Part shown: positions 16,178 to 24,494 of the stretch, piece after piece
How the letters are laid out: every line of letters starts with the position of its first letter
How positions within the stretch are numbered: the first letter of the stretch is position 1
Assembly (NCBI RefSeq): GCF_002091755.1
Contig: NZ_BDAI01000007.1
Span: 124,001-188,000, forward strand
Direction of reading: 5' to 3'
Length of the DNA: 64,000 nucleotides
From: Pseudomonas nitroreducens NBRC 12694
Lineage (GTDB): Bacteria; Pseudomonadota; Gammaproteobacteria; Pseudomonadales; Pseudomonadaceae
Made by a program: the position numbers and the translations under genes
The notes under the pieces: model-generated
Told to the model about the DNA's origin: nothing
What the model saw: only the letters and a program-made list of their open reading frames with translations
Databases searched by the model: none

Positions 16178-16198
16178 GCCCGGCCGCGGGGGCCGGGC
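16178..16198 (+). promoter_or_regulatory. Intercistronic hairpin spuE-spuF
   Basis: GCCCGGCC (16178-16185) pairs with GGCCGGGC (16191-16198), 24 bp before the spuF start. Third GC-rich hairpin of this kind between spu genes; no T-run. Confidence 0.45.
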
Positions 16199-16222
16199 CT
16201 CTATGATTTGGGAGTTGTGGTA

Positions 16223-17377
16223 ATGGCAATAGCCTCCGGTGCCTACAAGAAAGCCTTGAGTGGCGACCAGAAACCGAAAGAGGTTCTGGTAAAAATCGAC
16301 CGGGTCAGCAAGCAGTTCGACGAAACGCTGGCTGTGGACAGCGTGACCCTGGACATCAAGAAGGGCGAGATCTTCGCCCTGCTGGGTGGTTCGGGTTCGG
16401 GCAAGTCGACCCTGCTTCGCATGCTGGCTGGTTTCGAGCGTCCCACTGAAGGTCGCATCTTCCTCGATGGCCAGGACATTACCGACCTGCCGCCCTATGA
16501 GCGGCCGATCAACATGATGTTCCAGTCGTACGCCCTGTTCCCCCACATGAGCGTGGCGCAGAACATCGCTTTCGGCCTCAAGCAGGACGGCCTGCCCAAG
16601 GCAGAGATCGACAAGATCGTCGACGAGATGCTCAAGCTCGTACAGATGACCCAGTACGCCAAGCGCAAGCCGCACCAGCTCTCCGGTGGCCAGCGCCAGC
16701 GCGTGGCCCTGGCCCGTTCCCTGGCCAAGCGTCCGAAGCTGCTGCTGCTCGACGAGCCCATGGGCGCGCTGGACAAGAAGCTGCGTTCGCAAATGCAGCT
16801 GGAACTGGTGGAGATCATCGAGCGCGTAGGCGTGACCTGCGTGATGGTGACCCACGACCAGGAAGAGGCCATGACCATGGCCCAGCGCATCGCCATCATG
16901 CACCTGGGTTGCATCGAGCAGATCGGCAGCCCGATGGACATCTACGAGACGCCGGCCAGCCGCCTGATCTGTGAGTTTATCGGCAACGTCAACCTGTTCG
17001 ACGGCGAGATCGTCGAAGACCTGCAGGACCACGCGGTGATCGCCTGCCCGCAGCTGGAAAACCCGATCTACATCGGCCACGGCATCAGCACCCGTGCCGA
17101 GAACAAGCGCATCACCTACGCGCTGCGCCCGGAAAAGGTCATGGTCAGCGCGCAGAAGCCCGCCGACCTTGAGCACGAAGGCTTCAACGTTGCCCAGGGC
17201 ACCGTGCATGACATCGCCTACCTGGGCGGCCACTCGGTGTACTACATCAAGCTGGCTTCGGGCTTCATCGTCCAGGCCTTCATGGCCAACGCCGAGCGCC
17301 ACGTGGCGCGTCCGACCTGGGACCAGCCGGTTTACATCAGCTGGTACGACGACAGCGGTGTGGTACTGCAATCATGA
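16223..17377 (+). CDS. spuF: Polyamine ABC transporter ATP-binding protein SpuF
   Basis: Cytoplasmic ATPase (PotA/PotG type) powering polyamine import with SpuG and SpuH. 384 residues from ATG 16223, preceded by GGGAG at 8 nt; an upstream TTG would add five residues. Walker A GGSGSGKS (residues 55-62), Q-loop MMFQSYALFPHM, signature LSGGQRQRVALA, Walker B LLLLDEPMGALD and switch His in MVTHDQEEAM. The C-terminal third is the TOBE regulatory domain (ALRPEKVMVS to the end). Overlaps spuG by four bases (ATGA), so translation is coupled. Matches PA0302. Confidence 0.95.
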   Translation: MAIASGAYKKALSGDQKPKEVLVKIDRVSKQFDETLAVDSVTLDIKKGEIFALLGGSGSGKSTLLRMLAGFERPTEGRIFLDGQDITDLPPYERPINMMFQSYALFPHMSVAQNIAFGLKQDGLPKAEIDKIVDEMLKLVQMTQYAKRKPHQLSGGQRQRVALARSLAKRPKLLLLDEPMGALDKKLRSQMQLELVEIIERVGVTCVMVTHDQEEAMTMAQRIAIMHLGCIEQIGSPMDIYETPASRLICEFIGNVNLFDGEIVEDLQDHAVIACPQLENPIYIGHGISTRAENKRITYALRPEKVMVSAQKPADLEHEGFNVAQGTVHDIAYLGGHSVYYIKLASGFIVQAFMANAERHVARPTWDQPVYISWYDDSGVVLQS

Positions 17378-18285
17378 ACATCAGCAAATCGCTCATGAAA
17401 CGCCTGCCGAACGGCCGGCATGCCGTGATCGGTGTGCCGTTCTTCTGGCTGTTCCTGTTCTTCCTGCTGCCCTTCGCCATCGTGCTGAAGATCAGTCTGG
17501 CAGCCGCAGACGTGGCCATTCCGCCGTACACCGAAGTGTTCCAGTACGCCGACCAGACCCTCCAGGTCGTGATGAACCTGGGCAACTACCTGATGCTGAC
17601 GGACGACCCGCTCTACATCGACGCCTACCTGGGCTCGCTGAAGATGGCGGCGATCAGCACATTCCTCTGCCTTGTGATCGGTTATCCGATGGCCTACGCT
17701 ATCGCCCGCGCCAGCAAGGAAATGCAGACCGTCCTGCTGCTGCTGATCATGATGCCGACCTGGACGGCAATCCTGATCCGCGTGTACGCCTGGATGGGCA
17801 TCCTGTCCAACAACGGCCTGCTCAACAGCTTCCTGATGTGGCTGGGTATCATCAACGAGCCGCTGACGATCCTGAACACCAACTTCGCGGTGTACATCGG
17901 CATCGTCTACTCGTATCTGCCCTTCATGGTCATGCCGCTCTACGCCAACCTGGTGAAGCACGACATGAGCCTGCTCGAAGCCGCGTCCGACCTCGGCGCG
18001 CGCAGCTTCACCAGCTTCTGGAAGATCACCGTGCCGCTGTCCAAGAACGGCATCATCGCCGGCTGCATGCTGGTGTTCATCCCGGCGGTGGGCGAGTTCG
18101 TGATTCCGGAACTGCTCGGCGGCCCCGAGACGCTGATGATCGGCAAGGTGCTGTGGCAGGAGTTCTTCAACAACCGTGACTGGCCGGTGGCGTCTGCCCT
18201 TGCCGTGGTGATGCTGGCCATCCTGATCATCCCCATCATTCTCTTTAACAAGAACCAGGCTAAAGAGCTGGAGGGCAAGGTATGA
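17374..18285 (+). CDS. spuG: Polyamine ABC transporter permease SpuG (PotB/PotH type)
   Basis: Inner-membrane permease, six or so helices, forming the channel with SpuH. 303 residues. First helix HAVIGVPFFWLFLFFLLPFAIVLKI; the cytoplasmic coupling motif is MSLLEAASDLGARSFTSFWKITVPLS (EAA loop, positions about 205-230), followed by CMLVFIPAVGEFVIPELLGG. It starts inside the spuF stop. The 3' end (the Lys-Glu-Leu-Glu-Gly-Lys-Val tail) is partly duplicated downstream, producing a small extra reading frame before spuH. Matches PA0303. Confidence 0.94.
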   Translation: MNISKSLMKRLPNGRHAVIGVPFFWLFLFFLLPFAIVLKISLAAADVAIPPYTEVFQYADQTLQVVMNLGNYLMLTDDPLYIDAYLGSLKMAAISTFLCLVIGYPMAYAIARASKEMQTVLLLLIMMPTWTAILIRVYAWMGILSNNGLLNSFLMWLGIINEPLTILNTNFAVYIGIVYSYLPFMVMPLYANLVKHDMSLLEAASDLGARSFTSFWKITVPLSKNGIIAGCMLVFIPAVGEFVIPELLGGPETLMIGKVLWQEFFNNRDWPVASALAVVMLAILIIPIILFNKNQAKELEGKV

Positions 18286-18366
18286 GTTTCTTCAAGGCAA
18301 TCTGCCCATCATTCTCTTTAACAGACTCTTTACCCACGAGCCTGGCTAAAGAGCTGGAGGGCAAGG
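18232..18366 (+). repeat. Partial tandem duplication of the spuG 3' end
   Basis: Two blocks recur in order: CCCATCATTCTCTTTAACA at 18232-18250 and again at 18305-18323, and a 23-bp block beginning GGCTAAAGAGCTGGAGGG at 18258-18280 and again at 18344-18366. The joining piece differs (7 bp in copy 1, 20 bp in copy 2). The second block contains the GGAGGG ribosome site in both copies. Confidence 0.9.
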
Positions 18367-18371
18367 CATGA
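18282..18371 (+). CDS. Short reading frame created by the spuG-end duplication (29 codons)
   Basis: ATG at 18282 overlaps the spuG stop as ATGA, has GGAGGG 7 nt upstream, and the frame ends in TGA overlapping the spuH ATG (18368) again as ATGA. The predicted peptide starts MSFFKAICPSFSLTDS and ends with the SpuG-like tail LAKELEGKA. In the simplest ancestor the first ATG would have been the spuH start. The peptide itself probably has no function; its translation may pass ribosomes from spuG to spuH. Expression is inferred. Confidence 0.45.
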   Translation: MSFFKAICPSFSLTDSLPTSLAKELEGKA

Positions 18372-19240
18372 ACAAGCGTTGGTCGTTCTCCAACATCATG
18401 CTGGTGTTGGGCCTGCTCTTCATCTACGTGCCGATGATCATCCTGGTCATCTACTCCTTCAACGGCTCCAAACTGGTGACCGTGTGGGGCGGCTGGTCGG
18501 TGAAGTGGTACGTCGGCCTGCTGGACAACCAGCAGCTCGTTGGCTCGGTGTTCCGCTCGCTGGAGATCGCCTGCTACACCGCGATCTCCTCGGTAGCCCT
18601 GGGTACCCTGGCCGCCTTCGTGCTGACCCGCATCCCGCGCTTCCGTGGCCGTACGCTGTTCGGCGGCATGGTCACCGCGCCGCTGGTCATGCCCGAGGTC
18701 ATCACCGGTCTGTCGCTGCTGCTGCTGTTCGTCGCCATGGCCCAGCTGATCGGCTGGCCGCAGGAACGCGGCATCGTGACCATCTGGATCGCCCACACCA
18801 GCTTCTGCTCGTCCTACGTAGCGGTGGTGGTGTCGGCACGCCTGCGCGAACTGGACCTGTCCATCGAGGAAGCGGCCATGGACCTGGGCGCCAAGCCCTG
18901 GAAAGTGTTCATGCTGATCACCATCCCGATGATCGCCCCGTCGCTGGCGGCGGGCGGCATGATGTCCTTCGCCCTGTCGCTGGATGATCTGGTACTGGCC
19001 AGCTTCGTCTCCGGTCCTGGCTCCACCACCCTGCCGATGGAAGTGTTCTCCGCCGTGCGCCTGGGCGTGAAGCCGGAGATCAACGCCGTCGCCAGCCTGA
19101 TCCTGCTGACCGTTTCGCTGTTCACCTTCTTCGCCTGGTACTTCACCCGTCAGGCCGAGGAACGTCGCAAGCGTGCGATCCAGGAAGCCATGGAGTCCAA
19201 CGCGACCGACTGGCAGAAGGGTTCGACAGCCACCGCCTGA
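18368..19240 (+). CDS. spuH: Polyamine ABC transporter permease SpuH (PotC/PotI type)
   Basis: Second inner-membrane permease of the spermidine/putrescine importer. 290 residues. Helices at about 10-32 (NIMLVLGLLFIYVPMIILVI), 70-92, 105-130, 140-165 and 245-265; the coupling loop is IEEAAMDLGAKPWKVFMLITIP, followed by MMSFALSLDDLVLASFVSGPG. The ATG has GGAGGG 7 nt upstream, but that ribosome site belongs to a duplicated copy of the spuG end. The C-terminus carries an extra charged tail. Last gene of the spu run; a strong terminator follows at 19281. Matches PA0304. Confidence 0.94.
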   Translation: MNKRWSFSNIMLVLGLLFIYVPMIILVIYSFNGSKLVTVWGGWSVKWYVGLLDNQQLVGSVFRSLEIACYTAISSVALGTLAAFVLTRIPRFRGRTLFGGMVTAPLVMPEVITGLSLLLLFVAMAQLIGWPQERGIVTIWIAHTSFCSSYVAVVVSARLRELDLSIEEAAMDLGAKPWKVFMLITIPMIAPSLAAGGMMSFALSLDDLVLASFVSGPGSTTLPMEVFSAVRLGVKPEINAVASLILLTVSLFTFFAWYFTRQAEERRKRAIQEAMESNATDWQKGSTATA

Positions 19241-19280
19241 CGCCGTCTTGTCGGCCGGTAGTATCCGGCGATTGTCGAAC

Positions 19281-19313
19281 CACGGGCCACCTTCGGGTGG
19301 CCCGTGTTTTTTG
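19281..19313 (+). terminator. Rho-independent terminator after spuH
   Basis: CACGGGCCACC (19281-19291), loop TTCG, GGTGGCCCGTG (19296-19306), then six or more T. Ends the spu run. Confidence 0.92.
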
Positions 19314-19603
19314 CTCACACGTTATTCCGAAGTGCTTGGAAGACTTGGGTTTATCGGAAAAATCCGTGGGTAGGAAAGCGCAACTCCCAGCGGATTGCGA
19401 TCTACGCTTTAAACGTTCGGTTGCGCTTTCCGGTCTCCCCCGAACCAGGACCGGGGCGCGCCGCCGGCAAACTTCCAGTGACGCCTTTTGGCACTCCGTG
19501 CGGGAGACGGCGCCCAATACAACACCCCGATCGTTATCCCTTGGGGAAATAACGCGCCAGGGAGCTTCGGCATCTCCCGCAACACTCTCTACATGCACCC
19601 ATG

Positions 19604-19629
19604 AAAAACCCCGCAGGAGCGGGGTTTTT
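19604..19629 (-). terminator. Bidirectional terminator after the acylase gene
   Basis: AAAAACCCCGC (19604-19614), loop AGGA, GCGGGGTTTTT (19619-19629). It lies 17 bp past the minus-strand stop at 19647. Confidence 0.9.
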
Positions 19630-19646
19630 CATTTTCGGCAGGCAAC

Positions 19647-22034
19647 TCAGCGACGGACGGGGATCAGCCGCAGAATGCCCTTGGTGTTGGCCTTTACCTC
19701 GTTGTCCTCGTAGTGCTGCGGCAGGTACTGGCCTTCGATGTAGGCTTCGGCCTGGTCGTCGTAGTGCTTGTCGAAGGGCACGCCGCTCTGGCCCACCGGG
19801 TTGATGCCCAGGCTGTGGGCCGGGTCGGCGAAGTCGATCAGGCGACGGGTGGACGGGCCGTAGACCACCTGCCAGGGTGCCGGGCCGACGCGGGCGGAGA
19901 GGTTGTTCGGTACCTCGTGGCCACCCGGCGCGGCGAATGGGCCGACATTGAAGAGGCGATCCAGCGGCTTCTGCTGGCCCAGCGGGTGGCCGTGGGTCAG
20001 GGTGTGCGCCTTACCCCACAGCCACTGTTTCGAGTCCTGGCCGAGGGTGGTGCGCAGATGCGCCAGGCTGTCTTTCCAGGCGGCCTTGACGATATCCGCG
20101 CGAGTTTCCTTCTGCGGCGTCTTGCGGTTGTCCCACCAGGGCGAGCTCTCGTCGGCGGCCAGGCGCGGCAGGGCCACGTCGAGCACGCGGGTGGACAGCA
20201 GGTTGTCGAAGAAGGCGTCGCCCATCTCGTCGCGCATGGCGCCGTCTGCCACCTGGTAGAGGAGCTGGTTGAACAGCGTGGCGGTCACGGAGTCCAGCGG
20301 ATGGTCGCCCTGCCAGTTGGCCAGGCTCTCCACCAGCGCCTTCTCTTCGTCGCTTGCTGCGGCTTCACGCAGGATCGGCAGCAGCGGCTTGAGGAAGCGC
20401 GGGCCATAGCCGGTGGCGGTGTCCAGTTGCAGCGCCTGGCTGTTCTGCAGGTCCCATTTCACCGAATCGTCGGACAGGCGCTTGTTCAGTTGCTGACCGC
20501 GGTCGGGCAGGTTGTAGTAGCCCGGCACCGGGCGACCGTTGGCCGGTACCGGCTGGAAGTTGGCCGAGACGATGTAGCCGCGCGCCGGGTTTTCTTCCTG
20601 CGGGTTCTCGCTGAAGGGGTAGAAGCCGGTCTTGTCGGCCTGGCCGCTGGCGCCGTCGAGCAGGAAGTTCGGGTTGACCCCGTCCGGGCGTACCGGCAAT
20701 TGCGCCGATGCCCACCAGCCGATGTCGCCGCGGGCGTTGGCCCATACCACGTTGAGGCCCGGCGACTGGATCTTCGAAGCCGCCGTGCGGGCCTTGGCCA
20801 GGGTATCGGCGCGGTTCAGCTCGTAGAAGCCATCGAGGATCGGGTTCTGGGTTTCCAGGAAGGCCCACCACATGGCCACCGGCGTCTTGCCCGAGGCAGT
20901 GCCCAGCGCGTCATTGACCAGCGGACCGTGGGGCGAGCTGCGCAGGGTGATCTTCACTGGCGCCTCGCCTTTCACGGCGATGCTCTGCTCCTCGCTCTTC
21001 AGGTCCACCCACTGGCCGTGGTACCAGACCTGGTTGGGGTTGTCCGGGTTGACCTTCTCGGCGACCAGGTCGACGTCGTCGTTCTGGAACATGGTCAGGC
21101 TCCAGCCGAACTGCAGGTTATGGCCCAGCGAGGCGAACGGGTTGAGCGCCTGGTAGTGGCCGTACAGCTCGAACCCCGGCGCGCTGGCCTGCATCTCGTA
21201 CCACACTGCCGGCACGGCGAAGCGGATGTGTGGGTCACCCGCCAGCAGCGGCTTGCCGCTCTTGGTGCGGCTGCCGGACACGGCCCAGGCGTTGCTGCCT
21301 TCGAACTGCGGCAGGCCGGCCTTCTCCAGGGCCGCGTGGCTGAGCTGGGCGATGGCGCTCATGTCCTGCCAGTCGGCGGCGGCCAACGTGGACGGCGTGA
21401 GGACGCCGTTGGGGTGCCAGTCGAGGTCGAAGACTTTCAGGTAATCCGCGCCCAGTTGGTCGCGTACGTAGGTCAGCACCGGTTCGGTACGGAAGGCGGC
21501 GGCGAAGCTGTAGGCCATGTAGCCGGCGACGCTGACGGTGTCCTCGGGCGTGAAGGGGCGCTTGGGTATGCCGAGGATGTCGAACTCCACCGGGCGCGGG
21601 TGGCTGTCCTGGAACTGGTTGACGCCATCGAGGTAGGCGACCAGGGCCTTCCAGGCCGGGGAATTCTTGTCCTGTGTCTTCACATACTCCGCCGCGTGGT
21701 CGCGGATGCGCAGGCTACGGAACATGCGGTCGGTGTCCACCAGCTTGGGCCCGAGCACTTCGGCGAGCTCGCCGCGGGACAGGCGCCGCAGTATTTCCAT
21801 CTGGAACAGCCGGTCCTGGGCATGCACGTAACCGATCGCCCGGTACATGTCCTCCTCGCTGCCGGCCTTGATGTGCGGCACGCCACGCTCGTCGTAGCGA
21901 ACCGTGACTTCGCTGGCGAGGCCGGCCAGCGGCAGTTGTCCGTCGCGTACCGGCTGCTTGCCGTGCAGGTACCAGCCAGCGCCCGCCGCGGCAGCGGCGA
22001 CAACGACAGCGAGGACAGTCAAAGTGCGTTTCAT
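19647..22034 (-). CDS. hacB: Penicillin-acylase-family Ntn hydrolase, AHL acylase HacB type
   Basis: Periplasmic amidase made as a precursor that cuts itself into alpha and beta chains; the P. aeruginosa PA0305 product degrades long-chain acyl-homoserine lactones. 795 residues, start at 22034 with AAGGAG 8 nt upstream. Signal or anchor segment LTVLAVVVAAAAAGAGWYL; VTVRYDERGVPHIKA and AIGYVHAQDRLFQMEILRR are the conserved alpha-chain motifs. The beta chain should begin at Ser247 in FEGSNAWAVSG, the N-terminal nucleophile, followed by LLAGDPHI. Divergent from an AraC-type regulator 107 bp away, possibly its regulator. Same length as I recall for PAO1 HacB, but substrate (AHL or another amide) is inferred. 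Confidence 0.85.
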   Translation of the reverse strand: MKRTLTVLAVVVAAAAAGAGWYLHGKQPVRDGQLPLAGLASEVTVRYDERGVPHIKAGSEEDMYRAIGYVHAQDRLFQMEILRRLSRGELAEVLGPKLVDTDRMFRSLRIRDHAAEYVKTQDKNSPAWKALVAYLDGVNQFQDSHPRPVEFDILGIPKRPFTPEDTVSVAGYMAYSFAAAFRTEPVLTYVRDQLGADYLKVFDLDWHPNGVLTPSTLAAADWQDMSAIAQLSHAALEKAGLPQFEGSNAWAVSGSRTKSGKPLLAGDPHIRFAVPAVWYEMQASAPGFELYGHYQALNPFASLGHNLQFGWSLTMFQNDDVDLVAEKVNPDNPNQVWYHGQWVDLKSEEQSIAVKGEAPVKITLRSSPHGPLVNDALGTASGKTPVAMWWAFLETQNPILDGFYELNRADTLAKARTAASKIQSPGLNVVWANARGDIGWWASAQLPVRPDGVNPNFLLDGASGQADKTGFYPFSENPQEENPARGYIVSANFQPVPANGRPVPGYYNLPDRGQQLNKRLSDDSVKWDLQNSQALQLDTATGYGPRFLKPLLPILREAAASDEEKALVESLANWQGDHPLDSVTATLFNQLLYQVADGAMRDEMGDAFFDNLLSTRVLDVALPRLAADESSPWWDNRKTPQKETRADIVKAAWKDSLAHLRTTLGQDSKQWLWGKAHTLTHGHPLGQQKPLDRLFNVGPFAAPGGHEVPNNLSARVGPAPWQVVYGPSTRRLIDFADPAHSLGINPVGQSGVPFDKHYDDQAEAYIEGQYLPQHYEDNEVKANTKGILRLIPVRR

Positions 22035-22141
22035 GGGGCAACTCCTTGTTGTTATGCGGCGATTCTGCAAAGGAAGTCGCATGGCGTTCATTGACCAAAT
22101 GCCTCATGGCTGGAACTCTTCGGTCAATCCCAGGAGGAAGC

Positions 22142-23191
22142 ATGTCCGCCCCAGAGCTGAATTTCCCGGCAGCGCCAGCCATGACTCAGTCCGCCACCCT
22201 GCGCCGCCAGTTGTACGAGGCGCTGTCCGTGCTGGGCTTCGATCCGACCGACATCTACCGCCAGGCCTTGCAGAAGGTCCGCCTGCCGCCGCCGGCGCAG
22301 AGTGGCCGGCTGGTACATGACGATGCCCCGCTATTCTGGACGACCCTCGACGACATCACCGGCGATCCCGACATCGGCCTGCACCTGGGCGAGGCGATGA
22401 GGCCGCGTCTGCTCGATGTGGTCGGCTACCTGCAGATGGCCAGCGGCGACCTGCGCGAGGCGCTGCAGAGCTTCCTGCGTTTCCAGCACATCCTCTCCGG
22501 TGGCTTCGCCGCACAGATGCATGAAGAGGGCGACCGGGTACGGCTGATCCTCGACCTCAACTACCTGGGCATCAGCAACCTGCGGCAGCAGATGGAGTGC
22601 CTCATGCTGCTGTTTCTCAAGCAGCTGGCGCTGATCACCGACGATGAGTTCCGCGTCCAGGCCGTGGAGTTCCGCCATCCCCAGCCACGCCGCCTGAGCG
22701 AGCACCGGCGGCTGTTCGGCCTGACGCCCAGCTTCGGCAAGCCCCATGACGCCTTGCTCTTCGACCGGGCCCTGCTGGCGAGGCCTTCGCGTACCGGCAA
22801 CCCGGTGCTGCACCGCCTGCTCACCGAGCATGCGCGAGAACAGCTGGGCACGCTGGACGAGAACGACCTGCTCAATCGCCTGCGCTACCTGATCGGCATC
22901 CGCCTGGGGGAGGGGGAGTGCACCCTGCAAAGTTGTGCTCGCGAACTGGGCGTGCGCGCAGGGCTGCTGCAGCGCAACCTGGCGAGCCGGGCGCAGACGT
23001 TCAGGGAGGTGCGAGAGGAAGTGCGCCGGCAGCGTGCGGCGCAGTTGCTGGAGCAGGGCGTGGCGATTCGCGAGGTGGCGCGGGCCTGTGGGTTTGCCGA
23101 GGTGTCGCCGTTCTATCGTGCCTTCAGGCGCTGGTATTCGGTGCCGCCCGAGCGCTATCGCCAGCGCCTGCGAGGCGGCACCGAAGGCTGA
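22142..23191 (+). CDS. AraC-family transcriptional regulator
   Basis: DNA-binding regulator with an N-terminal arabinose-binding-like domain (PF12625 type; YEALSVLGFDPTDIYRQAL to LGLTPSF-like region) and a C-terminal AraC double helix-turn-helix (about residues 250-349: LQSCARELGVRAGLLQRNLASR, then VAIREVARACGFAEVSPFYRAFRRWYSVPPERYRQ). 349 residues from ATG 22142, with AGGAGG 5 nt upstream. Divergent from the acylase gene, so it may control it; matches PA0306. Ligand unknown. The stop is 3 bp from the end of the convergent gene. Confidence 0.88.
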   Translation: MSAPELNFPAAPAMTQSATLRRQLYEALSVLGFDPTDIYRQALQKVRLPPPAQSGRLVHDDAPLFWTTLDDITGDPDIGLHLGEAMRPRLLDVVGYLQMASGDLREALQSFLRFQHILSGGFAAQMHEEGDRVRLILDLNYLGISNLRQQMECLMLLFLKQLALITDDEFRVQAVEFRHPQPRRLSEHRRLFGLTPSFGKPHDALLFDRALLARPSRTGNPVLHRLLTEHAREQLGTLDENDLLNRLRYLIGIRLGEGECTLQSCARELGVRAGLLQRNLASRAQTFREVREEVRRQRAAQLLEQGVAIREVARACGFAEVSPFYRAFRRWYSVPPERYRQRLRGGTEG

Positions 23192-23194
23192 GGG

Positions 23195-23707
23195 CTACTC
23201 GGCCAGCGGGATTTCGCGGCTGACTTCCAGCAGCGCCATCGCGTCCAGCTGGTCTTCGATCTGCAGGAAGCGCAGCGCGCGCTGCGGCGAGACTTCCTTG
23301 GCGATGCGCTTGAGGTACTTCTCCTTGAGGTCCTGCTTGTCGTCTTGCAGCTCCAGCACCTGCTTCTGCAGCTTGGCCGCGTCGTCGTTGCTCACCGAGC
23401 CGGTGTTATAGCTGTTGGCGTAGTCGATGATGATCGCCAGCGTCTGCTTGCTCAGCTTGTCCGCTTCGGTGCGGTAGCTGTTGTAGATCGGCCAGAACTT
23501 CTCGGTCTCCTGCGGGGTGAGCTTCATGTTGGCTTCGACGATGCGCTTGCGCTTGTAGTCGATGTCGGCGATGCGGTTGTTGATGGCCTGCTTGTGCTGC
23601 TCCATGACTTGGCTGCTGCTGGGGGTATCTTCGGCGTGGGCGGCCAGGGGCAGGACGAACCCGGTGGAGAGAGCGGCGCAGAAGGCGAGGGCGGAATGAA
23701 GACGCAT
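23195..23707 (-). CDS. Conserved periplasmic helical protein of unknown function
   Basis: 170 residues, start at 23707 with AAGGAG upstream. Sec signal peptide MRLHSALAFCAALSTGFVLPLAAHA. The mature part is almost all predicted helix with many charged residues: QHKQAINNRIADIDYKR, then LTPQETEKFWPIYNSY and a long coiled-coil-like stretch LQKQVLELQDDKQDLKEKY. The LTPQETxxFW segment is faintly like the LTxxQ motif of CpxP/Spy periplasmic chaperones, but I would not assign it there. Sits in the PA0307 position. Convergent with the AraC gene. Confidence 0.7.
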   Translation of the reverse strand: MRLHSALAFCAALSTGFVLPLAAHAEDTPSSSQVMEQHKQAINNRIADIDYKRKRIVEANMKLTPQETEKFWPIYNSYRTEADKLSKQTLAIIIDYANSYNTGSVSNDDAAKLQKQVLELQDDKQDLKEKYLKRIAKEVSPQRALRFLQIEDQLDAMALLEVSREIPLAE

Positions 23708-23795
23708 GCGAAAAGCTCCTTGGTGACGATCAGCCCTTAATGGGCCGGCGAACCAAGTGTAGTCACGGATTGGCCATCGTCTTCGTTGATGCGGC

Positions 23796-24371
23796 TCAGT
23801 GCTTCGTTTCGTCCCACGGGCAATAGCAGCCCACGGCCAGGGTGTGGGTCGCGTTGACCTGGCGACCCTGCACCAGGGCATCGAGGATCGGCTCGATGAA
23901 GCTGTTGCCCGAGGTGCACACCGCGCCTTCGCTGTAGGGGCCGAAGTAGGCCAGCTTGCCTTGCGCGTCCCAGATGGCCACGGCGGGGCTCGCCGGCAAC
24001 TGCTCGGCGCCGGGCAGGGAGTCCAGCGCGCGCATGGCGTTCAGCGTATCGGGCAGGTGGCCGCGGCTGCCGGGTTTCTGCACGGCGAAGAACTCCACGC
24101 CCTGCGGGCCGAAGCGCTGGATCAGCTCGCCCAGGTGCTGCTGGTTGCCGACGTTGCAGGGGCAGGCCGGGTCCCAGAAGTGCACCAGGCGGATCTTTCC
24201 GGGACCGGCCAGCTGCGCGGGCAGCATCAGGTGGTCGCCGGAGAACAACTGCGGCTGATGGCTGAATGGGCGGATGAAGCGGTTCTCGTACCACCAGTAG
24301 GTGGCGAGCAGCGCGCCCAGGCAGAGCGCGGCAATCAGCCAGGTGAGCAGCGACTTTTGGCGTGAGGACAT
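23796..24371 (-). CDS. Membrane-anchored thioredoxin-fold protein (DUF6436-like)
   Basis: 191 residues, one N-terminal transmembrane segment (LLTWLIAALCLGALLATYWWY), then a periplasmic thioredoxin-like domain. KIRLVHFWDPACPCNVGNQQHL is in the place of the redox site but reads CPC rather than CxxC, and a second Cys pair occurs at CYCPW near the C-terminus; GKLAYFGPYSEGAVC is the typical late strand. Predicted to face the periplasm. Function unknown. Start MSSRQK at 24371 chosen because further upstream there is no ribosome site. Divergent from the hydrolase gene. Confidence 0.68.
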   Translation of the reverse strand: MSSRQKSLLTWLIAALCLGALLATYWWYENRFIRPFSHQPQLFSGDHLMLPAQLAGPGKIRLVHFWDPACPCNVGNQQHLGELIQRFGPQGVEFFAVQKPGSRGHLPDTLNAMRALDSLPGAEQLPASPAVAIWDAQGKLAYFGPYSEGAVCTSGNSFIEPILDALVQGRQVNATHTLAVGCYCPWDETKH

Positions 24372-24494
24372 GGCAGCGACCAGTGACAGAGTCGGTAAGA
24401 TAGCCGACAAGCTTGCCACGGGGGCGGGCGCGGCAGAATATCCCGCTGCTCCGCGCGCTCCTTCCGTTACCCGCCTGCCAGAAGCGAAACGCCC

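Larger units (their letters stand above)
19241..19646. other. 406-bp gap between spuH and the acylase gene, bounded by two terminators
   Basis: Holds the spuH terminator (19281-19313) and the bidirectional terminator of the acylase gene (19604-19629). The 290 bp between them contain no credible gene; a small dyad CGTTAT/ATAACG lies near 19535-19557. I see nothing else. Confidence 0.6.

Noticed and set aside
19713..22094. 793-codon plus-strand open frame opposite the acylase gene
   Set aside because: Mirror of the Ntn hydrolase gene; no motif, no ribosome site.
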